A stretch of 64,000 nt of DNA, from positions 184,774-248,773 of the forward strand of contig JADJSH010000007.1 of assembly GCA_016711805.1 (NCBI GenBank), written 5' to 3'. How positions within the stretch are numbered: position 1 is the stretch's first letter; each line of letters starts with the position of its first letter. Below the pieces are notes generated by a model. That model worked only from the letters and a program-made list of their open reading frames with translations. It was not told the DNA's origin and did no database searches. Positions 45,491 through 54,326 of the stretch are shown here, in pieces. This stretch comes from Bacteroidota bacterium (GTDB taxonomy: Bacteria > Bacteroidota > Bacteroidia > B-17B0 > Aurantibacillaceae). The position numbers and the translations under genes are program-made.

Positions 45491-46907
45491 AAACTCCAGT
45501 AGTGCTGCATCCACTAGTTGTCACATTAAAATTGATTGTTACAGCAATATCATTACAAGTGCCGTATCCAGAAAAACTTGCGCCAAATTGACCTGTGGCA
45601 GTAGGTGTGCCAGTAATTGTTATTTGATTATTTGAATAAGTTGCTGTAAGTCCCGTTGGCAAGCCGTATCCACTTATACTTGTGATTGCATTCGTTGTTA
45701 ATACTAATGGAGTCATAGGAAGATTAAGGCATATTGTTTGAGTAGACGTAGTTTGTATAGACGGTGCAATGGCAGTAACATTAGTAACTTTTGCAGTATC
45801 AACGCAGCCGCCTATACCATTTACATCAAATGTATATGTACCAGAACCACTAATGTATTGCCCTTGGTAATAAATATCTTGGCATAATGTTAAACTTCCA
45901 CTTGCTACAGCTGGTGCTTCACAATACTTATACATATTTCCAAAAGACGTTAGCGCACGTCCATAGTTTTGATAAAAATCCATCGCTACAAAATTACCAC
46001 TTGATGGTATAACCGTTGCTGTCCAAGTAGTTCCCCCATCGGTTGTAGAACACATAGTTCCACCATCTCCGCACGCAAATCCTTTATTAGCATTAATAAA
46101 ACATACATCTCTCAATGTTTGAGTAGTACCAGAGGTTTGTGCTATCCAAGTAGTACCAGCATCTGTAGTTTTAAAAATAAATCCACCAGTACTTACTATC
46201 CATCCTATAGTTGCATTAAAAAAATATACATTAATTTCATTATACCCAGTTAAGCCTGTCAAGGTTTGTGTTGACCATGTTGTTCCTCCATCAATCGTTT
46301 TATTAACTTGTCCGTAAGCGTCAACTACATAACCTGTATTTTGATCTGTAAAAACCATCGACAGATGAGTGGATGCACTAGGATTTGTTTTTGCTACCCA
46401 AGTTACCCCTCCGTCAGTAGTTGAGTAAATAGCACTATTATTCATAAACCAACCATGCGTGCTATTTACAAAATAAATTTTTAAAATACCTCCAGTCAAC
46501 GAAAACTGATTATTCCATGTTACTCCACCATCAGTAGTATTAACTACATAACCAATACCAGTAATTAAATTTGTCCAAACTGCCCAACCATGGGTAACTG
46601 ACACGAAGCTGATAGAAGTTATTCCGTTTGTACCATATAATCCAGATGTAGGAGTAGTATATAAAGATGTGAAACCCGTATTTACATTTGATAGTGAAAA
46701 GGTAGTTACTTTACGTATATAGCCTCTTGGATCTCCAGAAGCCCCAATGCTTCCCGTAAAATAGAATTGTGTTGGACTCAATATTTGTAAATCCTTAACA
46801 GCAGGGTTAATCCCACCCATAAAACTCGTACCGCTCCACGTTTGAGCTGCTAATCTTACTGAAGAAGAACAGCCTATTAATAAAATTCCCAGTAATAATT
46901 TTTTCAT
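45237..46907 (-). CDS. Tandem T9SS protein 3 (BNR/Ycf48-like propeller)
   Basis: A 556-residue secreted protein (signal MKKLLLGILLIGCSSSVRLAA). Residues about 25-330 form a sialidase/Ycf48-like beta-propeller with Asp-box repeats: TTDGGVTWNNQ, TTDGGVTWVAK, TIDGGTTWSTQ, TTDAGTTWIAQ, TTDGGTTWTAT. A putative-Ig stretch follows, then the type A sorting domain (ITLQPNPASTFVTLNN ... AHKRLIISK). No catalytic residues were recognised; such propellers usually bind proteins or sugars. It is divergent from the propeller sensor kinase gene, with the dyad element between them. Confidence 0.85.
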   Translation of the reverse strand: MKKLLLGILLIGCSSSVRLAAQTWSGTSFMGGINPAVKDLQILSPTQFYFTGSIGASGDPRGYIRKVTTFSLSNVNTGFTSLYTTPTSGLYGTNGITSISFVSVTHGWAVWTNLITGIGYVVNTTDGGVTWNNQFSLTGGILKIYFVNSTHGWFMNNSAIYSTTDGGVTWVAKTNPSASTHLSMVFTDQNTGYVVDAYGQVNKTIDGGTTWSTQTLTGLTGYNEINVYFFNATIGWIVSTGGFIFKTTDAGTTWIAQTSGTTQTLRDVCFINANKGFACGDGGTMCSTTDGGTTWTATVIPSSGNFVAMDFYQNYGRALTSFGNMYKYCEAPAVASGSLTLCQDIYYQGQYISGSGTYTFDVNGIGGCVDTAKVTNVTAIAPSIQTTSTQTICLNLPMTPLVLTTNAITSISGYGLPTGLTATYSNNQITITGTPTATGQFGASFSGYGTCNDIAVTINFNVTTSGCSTTGVLENQVLNNITLQPNPASTFVTLNNVAEGTSVNVMDVTGKVVVSNSIIDGDKTMTIETDNLSNGIYIIQLKNNGEVAHKRLIISK

Positions 46908-46974
46908 AATTTAATTTTTTAAGATTCAAGCCAAAGTTCTTTAAATACCATGTCATTTTTTAAGTCTTTTTACC

Positions 46975-47010
46975 AAAACCCGTTTTAAGTTGACGAAAAC
47001 AGTGTTTGAG
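46975..47010 (-). promoter_or_regulatory. Tandem 21-base-spaced dyad element, copy 3
   Basis: Units AAAACCCGTTTTAAG (46975-46989) and AAAACAGTGTTTGAG (46996-47010), 21 bases apart, 68 bases before tandem T9SS gene 3. This copy lies in the region shared with the divergent sensor kinase gene, so it could affect both. The remainder of 46908-47195 shows no gene. Confidence 0.5.
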
Positions 47011-47176
47011 TTTTTGTAGATTTATATAAACTGCAGCACGAGAAACTATATTTGTTAAAATAATCGTAAGGTTAAATCACTACAAATAATTAGAAGAGTA
47101 GATAAACCCAAAACAACATTTGGTTAATTGAAAAGCTACTTTGGTGAAATGATAGACTGATACCAAACTTTAACAT

Positions 47177-47184
47177 TATCTTTG
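47177..47184 (+). promoter_or_regulatory. Putative -7 box for the sensor kinase gene
   Basis: TATCTTTG matches TAnnTTTG and ends 11 bases before the TTG start at 47196. No -33 TTTG at the expected spacing. Confidence 0.35.
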
Positions 47185-47195
47185 TTCCATATTTT

Positions 47196-49589
47196 TTGAA
47201 ACATTTACTTCACATACTATCTTTTTTTGCGTTATCGTTTGTAGCAATAGGGCAAGAACCGTATACCATTAAGTATAACAAATCTAATGGCATGCCATCA
47301 AATGCTGTATTTAATATATTTCAGGATAGTAAAGGCTTTATGTGGTTTGCCACTAATGCTGGGCTTACACGTTACGATGGCTTTGAATATAAAACGTACA
47401 CATCACCCGCACAAACATCAACGCCAGGCAGTAGCATAGTAGAAGACAAGTACGGAAGAATTTGGTACGAAAATTTTGATGGATACATCTACTACGTGCA
47501 AAATGATAGTTTACATGCCTTTCTACAAAATGATCCTATTCAATATCTACCTATCACATTAACAGAAACACATTTATTTGCATTTCAAAAAAAAGGCATT
47601 GACGTATATGATTTAAAAACATTAAATAGAATTGCTACTAAATCTTTTCCTCATAAAATTGTAGAGTTTTCAGGCAGTAGTCAAAACAATTCTTACTTTA
47701 TAGAAAGTGATGTGTTATACAAGTTAGATGAAAAAATGATCCTTTCATCTACGAATTTTTTCAAAATTAAAAATACAGCGCTAAAGCAATTATACGTTCA
47801 TAATCATAAAATTTATATTGTAAGCAAATTAAATAAAACAAAACTTGTTTACGTTTTTGATGAAAATTTAAAGCATCTATATACGATTCCCATAAAAGAA
47901 CCAGAGTTTATACAAGGTCTTAATTTTACAGATAGCCTTGTTTGGGTTCATACGCCGCAAGGGTCTCATGCGTATCATGATGATAAAACTAAAACAGGTT
48001 TGTACAAAACTTTATTTAAGGAAAAAAGTATCTCCTGCGTAAAAAAAGATAGGCAAAACAACTATTGGTTTAGTAGCCCTAACGAAGGTGTGTTTATGGC
48101 TCCAAACCTAAATAACATCGTGTCCGCACAACAAAATTTATTACCCAATAAAATTGTAGCAGCAAAGCAAGGCTTTTTAATCGCTACCAAAAAAGGAGAA
48201 ATATGCCTATATGATTCCTTATTAAATTTTAAATCTATTATAAATAAGCAAATAGATAATTCAGAAATCTATTATTTAAACTTCGACTCAACCAGTAACG
48301 ATTTATTTTATTCTTCTAAAGGCTTTACACAAGCGCCGCAATTAAACTTTCAAAATTGTAACGTCTTCCAAACTGCCATTAAAGAAATTACAAGACTAGA
48401 TGGTGCATACTATGCGATTGCTGCCAGCGGCTATTGTGGCCTAGCAACATTTAACAATGAAAAAGAAAACATTTCAGTTTGGAAAAACTATTTTACGAAT
48501 CACATAAAAGTTGAAGTTCCTAATACTTCTTCAATACTTGAAGGCGTTCGAGGAAAATCAGTAGCATATAATAAACAAAAAAACACTATTTATTTTGCCA
48601 CCAATATTGGATTGTTTAAATGTACTCCTTCATCAACTCAAGAAATAAAATTTAACGAAGCACCTTTTTATGCTTCAAAAATAGTTTTTTATAACAACAT
48701 CATTTATGCGCTGTCAACTAAAGGCGATTTATATACCATCACAAACGAAACAAATTTTACTCAACTAAATACTAAAAACAACATCAAAAACTTTGATATT
48801 AAATTTATCAAGCAATACAATAAAAAGCTGATTGTTATTGCTAGCGGCTACGCTTATTTATATGATTTAGATACCGAACACTTATCTAAAATAGACGTGA
48901 ATATTAACGCCTACGAAGTAAATGATGTGCTTTTAAAAAACAACACTTTATTACTGCTCACAAATTCTGGCATCATTAAAGCTGATATCAATAACTCCAT
49001 CGTTAAAAAAGAAAAAGCCATTTTACAAATAACAAACTTATCTGCCAATGGAAAATCAATCAATATAAACGAATCAACTAATTTACCTTATAATCAAAAC
49101 GATATTACGATTCGGTTTTCGGTATTAGACTTTGGAACCTCCACTGAAAATAATGTATTTTATAAAGTGAACAATGATCCATGGAAAAAGGTTTCAAACG
49201 AAACTCGACTTATTGAGTTTGCTTCTCTAAAACCTGGCACATACAGCATACAATTTAAAATTAATGAAACTATAACCGCATCAACCGTTCATTTTAAAAT
49301 CATTACACCTTTTTGGCAAAGCATATGGTTCATGATCTTATGTTTTTTACTAGCACTTGCATTAGGGTTTACCTATTACAGATGGCAACTTAATAAATTA
49401 CGAAATAAAAATAAATTACTAGAAGACAAAAACAGATTGCTAAACGAAAAAATTGAATTAGAACATAACTTAAATAAGTCAGTTTTAAAATCTATTACGT
49501 TGAAAACGCTATTAAGCATGGTTTGCTGCATAAAGAATCTGACAGGAAATTATGTATTTTATTTGAGGAAATTAAAAATCATCTTGTAA
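47196..49589 (+). CDS. Propeller-type sensor kinase lacking its phosphoacceptor region (broken)
   Basis: A hybrid-free sensor of the two-component-propeller type. TTG start, signal peptide MKHLLHILSFFALSFVA, then propeller blades (FQDSKGFMWFATNAGLTRYDG ends the first), a Y_Y_Y domain at about 610-700, one membrane helix (FMILCFLLALALGFTYY) and a coiled coil ending NLNKSVLKSI. LytS-type kinases continue here with K(A/S)QMNPHFxFN. Instead the sequence jumps at about 49494 straight to the YVENAIKHG of the ATP-binding domain, in another frame. About 100 codons, including the catalytic His, are missing, and the frame ends at 49589. Confidence 0.8.
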   Translation: MKHLLHILSFFALSFVAIGQEPYTIKYNKSNGMPSNAVFNIFQDSKGFMWFATNAGLTRYDGFEYKTYTSPAQTSTPGSSIVEDKYGRIWYENFDGYIYYVQNDSLHAFLQNDPIQYLPITLTETHLFAFQKKGIDVYDLKTLNRIATKSFPHKIVEFSGSSQNNSYFIESDVLYKLDEKMILSSTNFFKIKNTALKQLYVHNHKIYIVSKLNKTKLVYVFDENLKHLYTIPIKEPEFIQGLNFTDSLVWVHTPQGSHAYHDDKTKTGLYKTLFKEKSISCVKKDRQNNYWFSSPNEGVFMAPNLNNIVSAQQNLLPNKIVAAKQGFLIATKKGEICLYDSLLNFKSIINKQIDNSEIYYLNFDSTSNDLFYSSKGFTQAPQLNFQNCNVFQTAIKEITRLDGAYYAIAASGYCGLATFNNEKENISVWKNYFTNHIKVEVPNTSSILEGVRGKSVAYNKQKNTIYFATNIGLFKCTPSSTQEIKFNEAPFYASKIVFYNNIIYALSTKGDLYTITNETNFTQLNTKNNIKNFDIKFIKQYNKKLIVIASGYAYLYDLDTEHLSKIDVNINAYEVNDVLLKNNTLLLLTNSGIIKADINNSIVKKEKAILQITNLSANGKSININESTNLPYNQNDITIRFSVLDFGTSTENNVFYKVNNDPWKKVSNETRLIEFASLKPGTYSIQFKINETITASTVHFKIITPFWQSIWFMILCFLLALALGFTYYRWQLNKLRNKNKLLEDKNRLLNEKIELEHNLNKSVLKSITLKTLLSMVCCIKNLTGNYVFYLRKLKIIL

Positions 49590-49807
49590 TCACTATTGAT
49601 GATAATGGCATTGGACGTAAACGTTCGGAAGAATTAAATAAAATAAAAAACGATAAATATCAATCCTTTTCAACTCAAGCCAACGAAAAACGATTAGAAA
49701 TTTTAAACAGAACTAACGATAAAATAGTTGTTAAATTTAACGACAAAGTGGATGCCAGTGGACAATCGCTGGGAACAAAAGTAATACTGACCATGCCAAT
49801 TATATAA
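49496..49807 (+). pseudogene. Remnant ATP-binding domain of the sensor kinase
   Basis: Read from 49496, this frame gives YVENAIKHGLLHKESDRKL (N box), VITIDDNGIGRKRSEEL (G1 box) and GTKVILTMPII to the stop at 49805-49807. It is the HATPase half of a His_kinase-family (LytS-like) protein. It has no start codon of its own (the TTG at 49523 is internal) and is separated from its sensor half by deletion plus frame change. It ends one base before the LytTR gene, as expected for a kinase-regulator operon. Confidence 0.8.
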
Positions 49808-49808
49808 G

Positions 49809-50561
49809 ATGTACAAAGCAATTATTATAGATGATGAAGAAATGGCAAGAACCTTACTACAAGGTATGGTTGCCGAATACTGTAACAATGTTGAAACCGT
49901 TGATTTATGTAAAGATTTGCCAACTGGCGTAAAAGCTATTAGAAAACATAAACCAGATATTGTTTTTTTAGATATTGAAATGCCTGGACATAGTGGACTA
50001 GAATTATTAGATTTTTTTGATGAAAATGAAATCAATTTTTCAATCATTTTTGTAACAGCTTATAACCGCTATGCGATACAAGCCTTCAAATTATCAGCCG
50101 TTGATTATTTGCTAAAACCAATTGAAGTTGATGATTTAAAAAATGCGATGATATTATTTGAACGAAATAAAAATCGTAACAAAGCCACTTATTCTGTATT
50201 AAAAGAAAATTTAAAAAACTCTTCTCCAAAAAAAATTGCTTTAAACACACTTAATACCACCTCGTTTATCGAAACCTCTGACATTTTATTTTTTCAAGCA
50301 GATGGCTCTTATACAAAAGTAATTTTAAAAGACAACAAAACACTTACTATCAGTAAAGGCTTAAAAAGCTTTGAAACACTGCTTGAAGACAATTCAGAAT
50401 TTTTTAGATGCCATAAATCGTTTATAGTAAACCTTACTCACATCAGCGATTACGTTAAATCAAACGGCGGTTATTTGGTAATAGACAAAACCCACGAAAT
50501 TGGCATCTCTTCAGATAAAACAGATATGCTATTAAAAAAAATTGCTCAATCTGTTGACTAA
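49809..50561 (+). CDS. LytTR family response regulator
   Basis: A 250-residue two-component regulator. The receiver domain (1-120) has the acidic residues IIDDEE, the phosphorylated Asp55 (IVFLDIEMPGHSG) and Lys in LLKPI. The C-terminal LytTR DNA-binding domain (about 145-245) shows ILFFQADGSYTKVIL, LEDNSEFFRCHKSFIVNLTH and the family's end pattern. LytTR proteins bind two short sites about 21-22 bases apart. Here it follows the damaged kinase directly, while the three T9SS genes next door carry paired 21-base-spaced motifs. Confidence 0.92.
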   Translation: MYKAIIIDDEEMARTLLQGMVAEYCNNVETVDLCKDLPTGVKAIRKHKPDIVFLDIEMPGHSGLELLDFFDENEINFSIIFVTAYNRYAIQAFKLSAVDYLLKPIEVDDLKNAMILFERNKNRNKATYSVLKENLKNSSPKKIALNTLNTTSFIETSDILFFQADGSYTKVILKDNKTLTISKGLKSFETLLEDNSEFFRCHKSFIVNLTHISDYVKSNGGYLVIDKTHEIGISSDKTDMLLKKIAQSVD

Positions 50562-50569
50562 ATCAAAAA

Positions 50570-51622
50570 TTATCCTCTCTCTTTTTTAATTGGAGAAAAC
50601 GCTAAAGGATTAGCCGAAATTTCTTCCTGCAAATTTCTTGTTTTGTAAATATCAATAGCGGCGTATAAAGCTTCTCTAAAAGAGGATTCATCAGCAATTT
50701 GTTTTCCTGCAATTTCATAAGCCGTTCCATGATCTGGTGATGTACGAACAAAATCTAATCCTGCCGTAAAATTAACACCATGTCCAAAGGCTAATGTTTT
50801 AAAAGGAATTAAGCCTTGATCGTGATACATAGCTAACACACCATCAAATTTAGCTTGCGTGTTATTTCCAAAAAATCCGTCAGCAGAATAAGGCCCGTAA
50901 ACCATCATGGTTTCTTTTGCTTTTTCTATCGCTGGAATAATGGCTGTTTTTTCTTCATCGCCAATCGCTCCATTTTCTCCTGCATGAGGATTCAAACCTA
51001 ATACAGCAATTTTTGGTTTACGAATCCCGAAATCTTTAACTAAAGATGCATGTAGCTGATTAATTTTTTCTAACACATTTTGAGTAGTAATTTTTTCAGC
51101 AATATTTTTAATAGGAACGTGCCCTGTAACAATAGCAATACGTAAATCTCCTGAACATAAAAGCATCAATGGCTTTCCTCCTAACTTATCACCTAAATAT
51201 TCGGTATGACCAGGATAATTAAAACCCGCTTCTTGCATCGAATGTTTATTGATTGGCGCTGTTACCAATACATCAATTTTTTTATCAAACAAAGCCATCG
51301 TAGCCGCCTCTAAAGATAGTTTAGCATACTTACCACTCATGGTAGTTGCCTTTCCCATTTCAATGGTTACTTCTTCTTCGTAACAAATAAAAACGTTTGG
51401 CTTTTTAGTATGTACATTCGTAAAGTCTCTTAATGGATTGAAATTAAACTCTTCTAAGTTTAACATCTTTCTAAAATAAGAAACTGTTTTTTGCGAACTA
51501 AATAAAACGGGTACACATATTTCTGATAGACCTGGCTCAGATAATGTTTTTAAAATAATTTCTAATCCTATACCATTTAAATCTCCTTGAGATATTCCTA
51601 CTACTACTTTATTTTCTAACAT
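50570..51622 (-). CDS. pdxA: 4-hydroxythreonine-4-phosphate dehydrogenase
   Basis: A 350-residue metal- and NAD-dependent enzyme of the pyridoxal 5'-phosphate pathway (DXP-dependent route). All hallmark motifs are present: GISQGDLNGIGLEIIL at the N-terminus, TAPINKHSM, the metal histidines in NYPGHTEYLGD, LNPHAGENG and MYHDQGLIPFK, and RTSPDHGTAYEIAGK. It is convergent with the LytTR gene (9 bases) and 3 bases downstream of an exported unknown protein, as last gene of the pepA / unknown / pdxA run. Confidence 0.94.
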   Translation of the reverse strand: MLENKVVVGISQGDLNGIGLEIILKTLSEPGLSEICVPVLFSSQKTVSYFRKMLNLEEFNFNPLRDFTNVHTKKPNVFICYEEEVTIEMGKATTMSGKYAKLSLEAATMALFDKKIDVLVTAPINKHSMQEAGFNYPGHTEYLGDKLGGKPLMLLCSGDLRIAIVTGHVPIKNIAEKITTQNVLEKINQLHASLVKDFGIRKPKIAVLGLNPHAGENGAIGDEEKTAIIPAIEKAKETMMVYGPYSADGFFGNNTQAKFDGVLAMYHDQGLIPFKTLAFGHGVNFTAGLDFVRTSPDHGTAYEIAGKQIADESSFREALYAAIDIYKTRNLQEEISANPLAFSPIKKERG

Positions 51623-51625
51623 AAT

Positions 51626-52732
51626 TTATTTTTTAATCCAACCCACTAAATTTGCTACTTCTTCTCCATCCACGCTTTCCCATTTCGAGTTTGCAACATT
51701 ATAAACCGACATACCTTGTTGATAGGATTCGTCGCCCATAATAATCTCTTTTACCAATACTCCGTAATTAGGAGATGACTTGAAATTTTTTAAATCAAAA
51801 TGGTATCTTCCAATTTCTTTTCCTTTATGGTAAACCGCTCTTCCTTTTGGTTTTGGTTCAACTTCAACCGAAAAGTTTTTATCAACCTCTTTAAAGTTCG
51901 ACATTAACATCGTTTCTTTAGCAGGGTTGATGCAATACAATTTATTTTTAAAATAAAATTCAATATAACAATCTACACTATTTACTAACTGATATGTTGC
52001 AGGAACGTTTGCAGTTGAATTAAATGTTCCAATTACTTTAGATGTTTTAGTGGCTATATTATACTTCACAATACTTCCTTCTAAATCTGTAATTTTAATG
52101 TTAGGAAATATAAACGTGTTGTTATCTACCCAATATATTGGAATATCAGCTTTTGGTGCTTTTGAACTCACTCCACCATGACCAGCATCTTCCATTAAAA
52201 CCACTTTAGGTTTGTTTTGAGGGTAATACAATAATTTATAAGGAGATTTTGTTCTATCAAATTCGATGTCTTGTCCGATGCTAGGCTTAAAAGTTAACGT
52301 TTTAATTTCTGAATATTTATTTGTATTTAAATCGAAATAAGCATAATACTTCCCTTTAAAAATATCATTGATATAAAAGATAACACTATCGTTAGAACAC
52401 CTTACTACTTTGCCTGAACCATCATAAAGCACTTTCTTTTCTTTCAAATCAATAATATTCCCAATAGCAGAAATTAAATAACGGTCTTTATATAACGTAT
52501 TGTCTCCTTTATCACATCTTATATAATCTTTACTGTCTTTTCTTCCAACAACAGAAATTATTTGCTCTCTACCAGCATATACATTATTTACAAAGTTGTA
52601 ACGATAGATTAATTGCCCTAAATTTGCTTTGTTACCTTCATCATAATGAACTACGATTAAAGATTCTCCAGTATTCGTTTGAGAGTAACTCAATAGTGAA
52701 CAGAATAAAAAAATATGTAGTAAAACTTTCAA
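51626..52732 (-). CDS. Exported protein of unknown function
   Basis: Not recognised. The frame opens at TTG 52786, but TTG 52732 gives a clean signal peptide (MKVLLHIFLFCSLLSYSQ) and is preferred. The rest, about 350 residues, is rich in beta-strands with several DxxN and Lys/Asp-rich loops (YDEGNKANLGQLIYRYN, DLNTNKYSEIKTL, YNIATKTSKVIGTF), which looks like blades of a propeller of the TolB/WD40 kind. It has no cysteine-based lipobox. It lies between pepA and pdxA on the same strand, with no evident link to either. Confidence 0.6.
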   Translation of the reverse strand: MKVLLHIFLFCSLLSYSQTNTGESLIVVHYDEGNKANLGQLIYRYNFVNNVYAGREQIISVVGRKDSKDYIRCDKGDNTLYKDRYLISAIGNIIDLKEKKVLYDGSGKVVRCSNDSVIFYINDIFKGKYYAYFDLNTNKYSEIKTLTFKPSIGQDIEFDRTKSPYKLLYYPQNKPKVVLMEDAGHGGVSSKAPKADIPIYWVDNNTFIFPNIKITDLEGSIVKYNIATKTSKVIGTFNSTANVPATYQLVNSVDCYIEFYFKNKLYCINPAKETMLMSNFKEVDKNFSVEVEPKPKGRAVYHKGKEIGRYHFDLKNFKSSPNYGVLVKEIIMGDESYQQGMSVYNVANSKWESVDGEEVANLVGWIKK

Positions 52733-52763
52733 ATGAATATAATTATGGTTAGTTATTTGTGTC

Positions 52764-54197
52764 TTATAAATTTGAGAAAAAATCAAATAATAATCTTACT
52801 CCGTAACCTGTTCCTCCTTTACCTCTATAACTATCTTTAGCCATAACAAATGCAGGACCTGCAATATCAAAGTGCATATAAGGATAGTCAGTATACTTCA
52901 CTAAAAATTTACCTGCTGTAATTGCTCCACCATAAGGGCCTCCTAAATTTTTTTGGTCGGCAATATCCGATTTAATTAACTCATCATATTCATCCCAAAA
53001 TGGAAATTCAGCTAAACGTTCATGCATACGCAATCCGCTTACTGTTAGGTTAGTTTTTTGTTCATCGGTTGCAGTCCCCATACTAACAATTCCATATTGT
53101 CCAATAGCTGCTGCAGCTGCACCAGTTAAGGTAGATAATTCAATTGCCATTTCTGGTTTAAAACGTTTAGCGTAATGTAAGGCATCTGCTAATATCATGC
53201 GGCCTTCAGCATCTGAATTTAACATTTCAACCGTACTGCCATCCATCATTGTAATAATATCTCCAGGGGCAAAGGCATTAAAACCTGGGCGATTATCTGT
53301 CGCCGGAACTAAAGCAATCACGTGAACATTTAATTTTGCCTTAGCAATCGCATACATCGTACAACCAACTGCTGCTGCACCTGCCATATCGCATTTCATT
53401 AAATCCATACTGTTTGGCGTAGGCTTTAAGCTTAATCCGCCAGTATCGTACACAACACCTTTACCAACTAATACATAAGGTTTTTTGTTTTTTGCATTTT
53501 TTGGTTTGTATTCCATAATAGAAAATGTAGGTTCGTCTACACTTCCCTGATTAACAGCTAACAAGCCACCCATTTTTAATTGTTTGATTTTAGTTTTATT
53601 TAATACTTCTACTTTAAAGCCAGCATTTTTTCCCATAGCCTTAAATGCATTTGCTAAATCAGTGGCATTTAAAGTGTTTACGGGTTCATTTACTAAATCA
53701 CGCGCCTTTAATGTAGCATCAATAGCAATAGATAAATTAGAAATATGTTGTGAAGAAATTTTTGAATCAACTACAGATATATCCTTTAATGTATTAGCTG
53801 TTTTTTTAGCACTTGGCTTATGTTTAATAAACTGATAATTAGCTAAAGCGATTCCTTCTGCTAAAGCTAATGAATAATCGGTGTTTGATAATTCATTTAC
53901 ACAACATACAGATAAACGCTTTTCGCTATTTATTGTATCTGCTATAGTTGCACCGTTTTTACGAATTGCCTCTAACATAGAGTAATGATTTTTTTTATCA
54001 TCTACTACAATCACAAAAACTAAACGAGATAAGGTGTTGATGCAAACAAATTTTTTATCATTTGTTTTTATGTCGTTAGATATATAATCAACTTGTTCTT
54101 TCGTTAAATTATATTCTGATTTATTTTTAAATGAACTGCAAACGATAGCTAAACTTTGTTTACTATCGATGTTACTTTTTTTAGAAATGGTTGTCAT
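52764..54197 (-). CDS. pepA: Leucyl aminopeptidase (M17)
   Basis: A hexameric dizinc cytosolic aminopeptidase. The catalytic domain (about residues 160-477) shows VLVGKGVVYDTGGLSLKP (metal Lys and Asp), MDLMKCDMAGAAAV (Asp), MLNSDAEGRMILADAL (the M17 signature NxDAEGR) and LTGAAAAAIG. The ATG at 54197 is preferred over TTG 54221, because the upstream codons fit no known N-terminus. The gene is first of the pepA / unknown / pdxA run. With the other peptidases in the window it suggests heavy use of peptides. Confidence 0.92.
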   Translation of the reverse strand: MTTISKKSNIDSKQSLAIVCSSFKNKSEYNLTKEQVDYISNDIKTNDKKFVCINTLSRLVFVIVVDDKKNHYSMLEAIRKNGATIADTINSEKRLSVCCVNELSNTDYSLALAEGIALANYQFIKHKPSAKKTANTLKDISVVDSKISSQHISNLSIAIDATLKARDLVNEPVNTLNATDLANAFKAMGKNAGFKVEVLNKTKIKQLKMGGLLAVNQGSVDEPTFSIMEYKPKNAKNKKPYVLVGKGVVYDTGGLSLKPTPNSMDLMKCDMAGAAAVGCTMYAIAKAKLNVHVIALVPATDNRPGFNAFAPGDIITMMDGSTVEMLNSDAEGRMILADALHYAKRFKPEMAIELSTLTGAAAAAIGQYGIVSMGTATDEQKTNLTVSGLRMHERLAEFPFWDEYDELIKSDIADQKNLGGPYGGAITAGKFLVKYTDYPYMHFDIAGPAFVMAKDSYRGKGGTGYGVRLLFDFFSNL

Positions 54198-54278
54198 ATA
54201 TGCGAATTTACTAAAAATCAATGATTTGATAAAATATGAGCCAAGTTTTATTTACATTCTTATATAATTAAAACAAAA

Positions 54279-54306
54279 AAACCGTCCGCTAACAGGCGGA
54301 CGGTTT
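54279..54306 (-). terminator. Terminator after the peptide-binding lipoprotein gene
   Basis: A perfect 11-base stem AAACCGTCCGC / GCGGACGGTTT with a 6-base loop, followed on the minus strand by a T run, 21 bases after the stop codon. Confidence 0.9.
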
Positions 54307-54326
54307 CAAATAGTTTATTCTTAAAT

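Noticed and set aside
49523..49807. Stand-alone small ATP-binding protein
   Set aside because: It is the remnant C-terminal half of the upstream kinase, in another frame, with no start site of its own.
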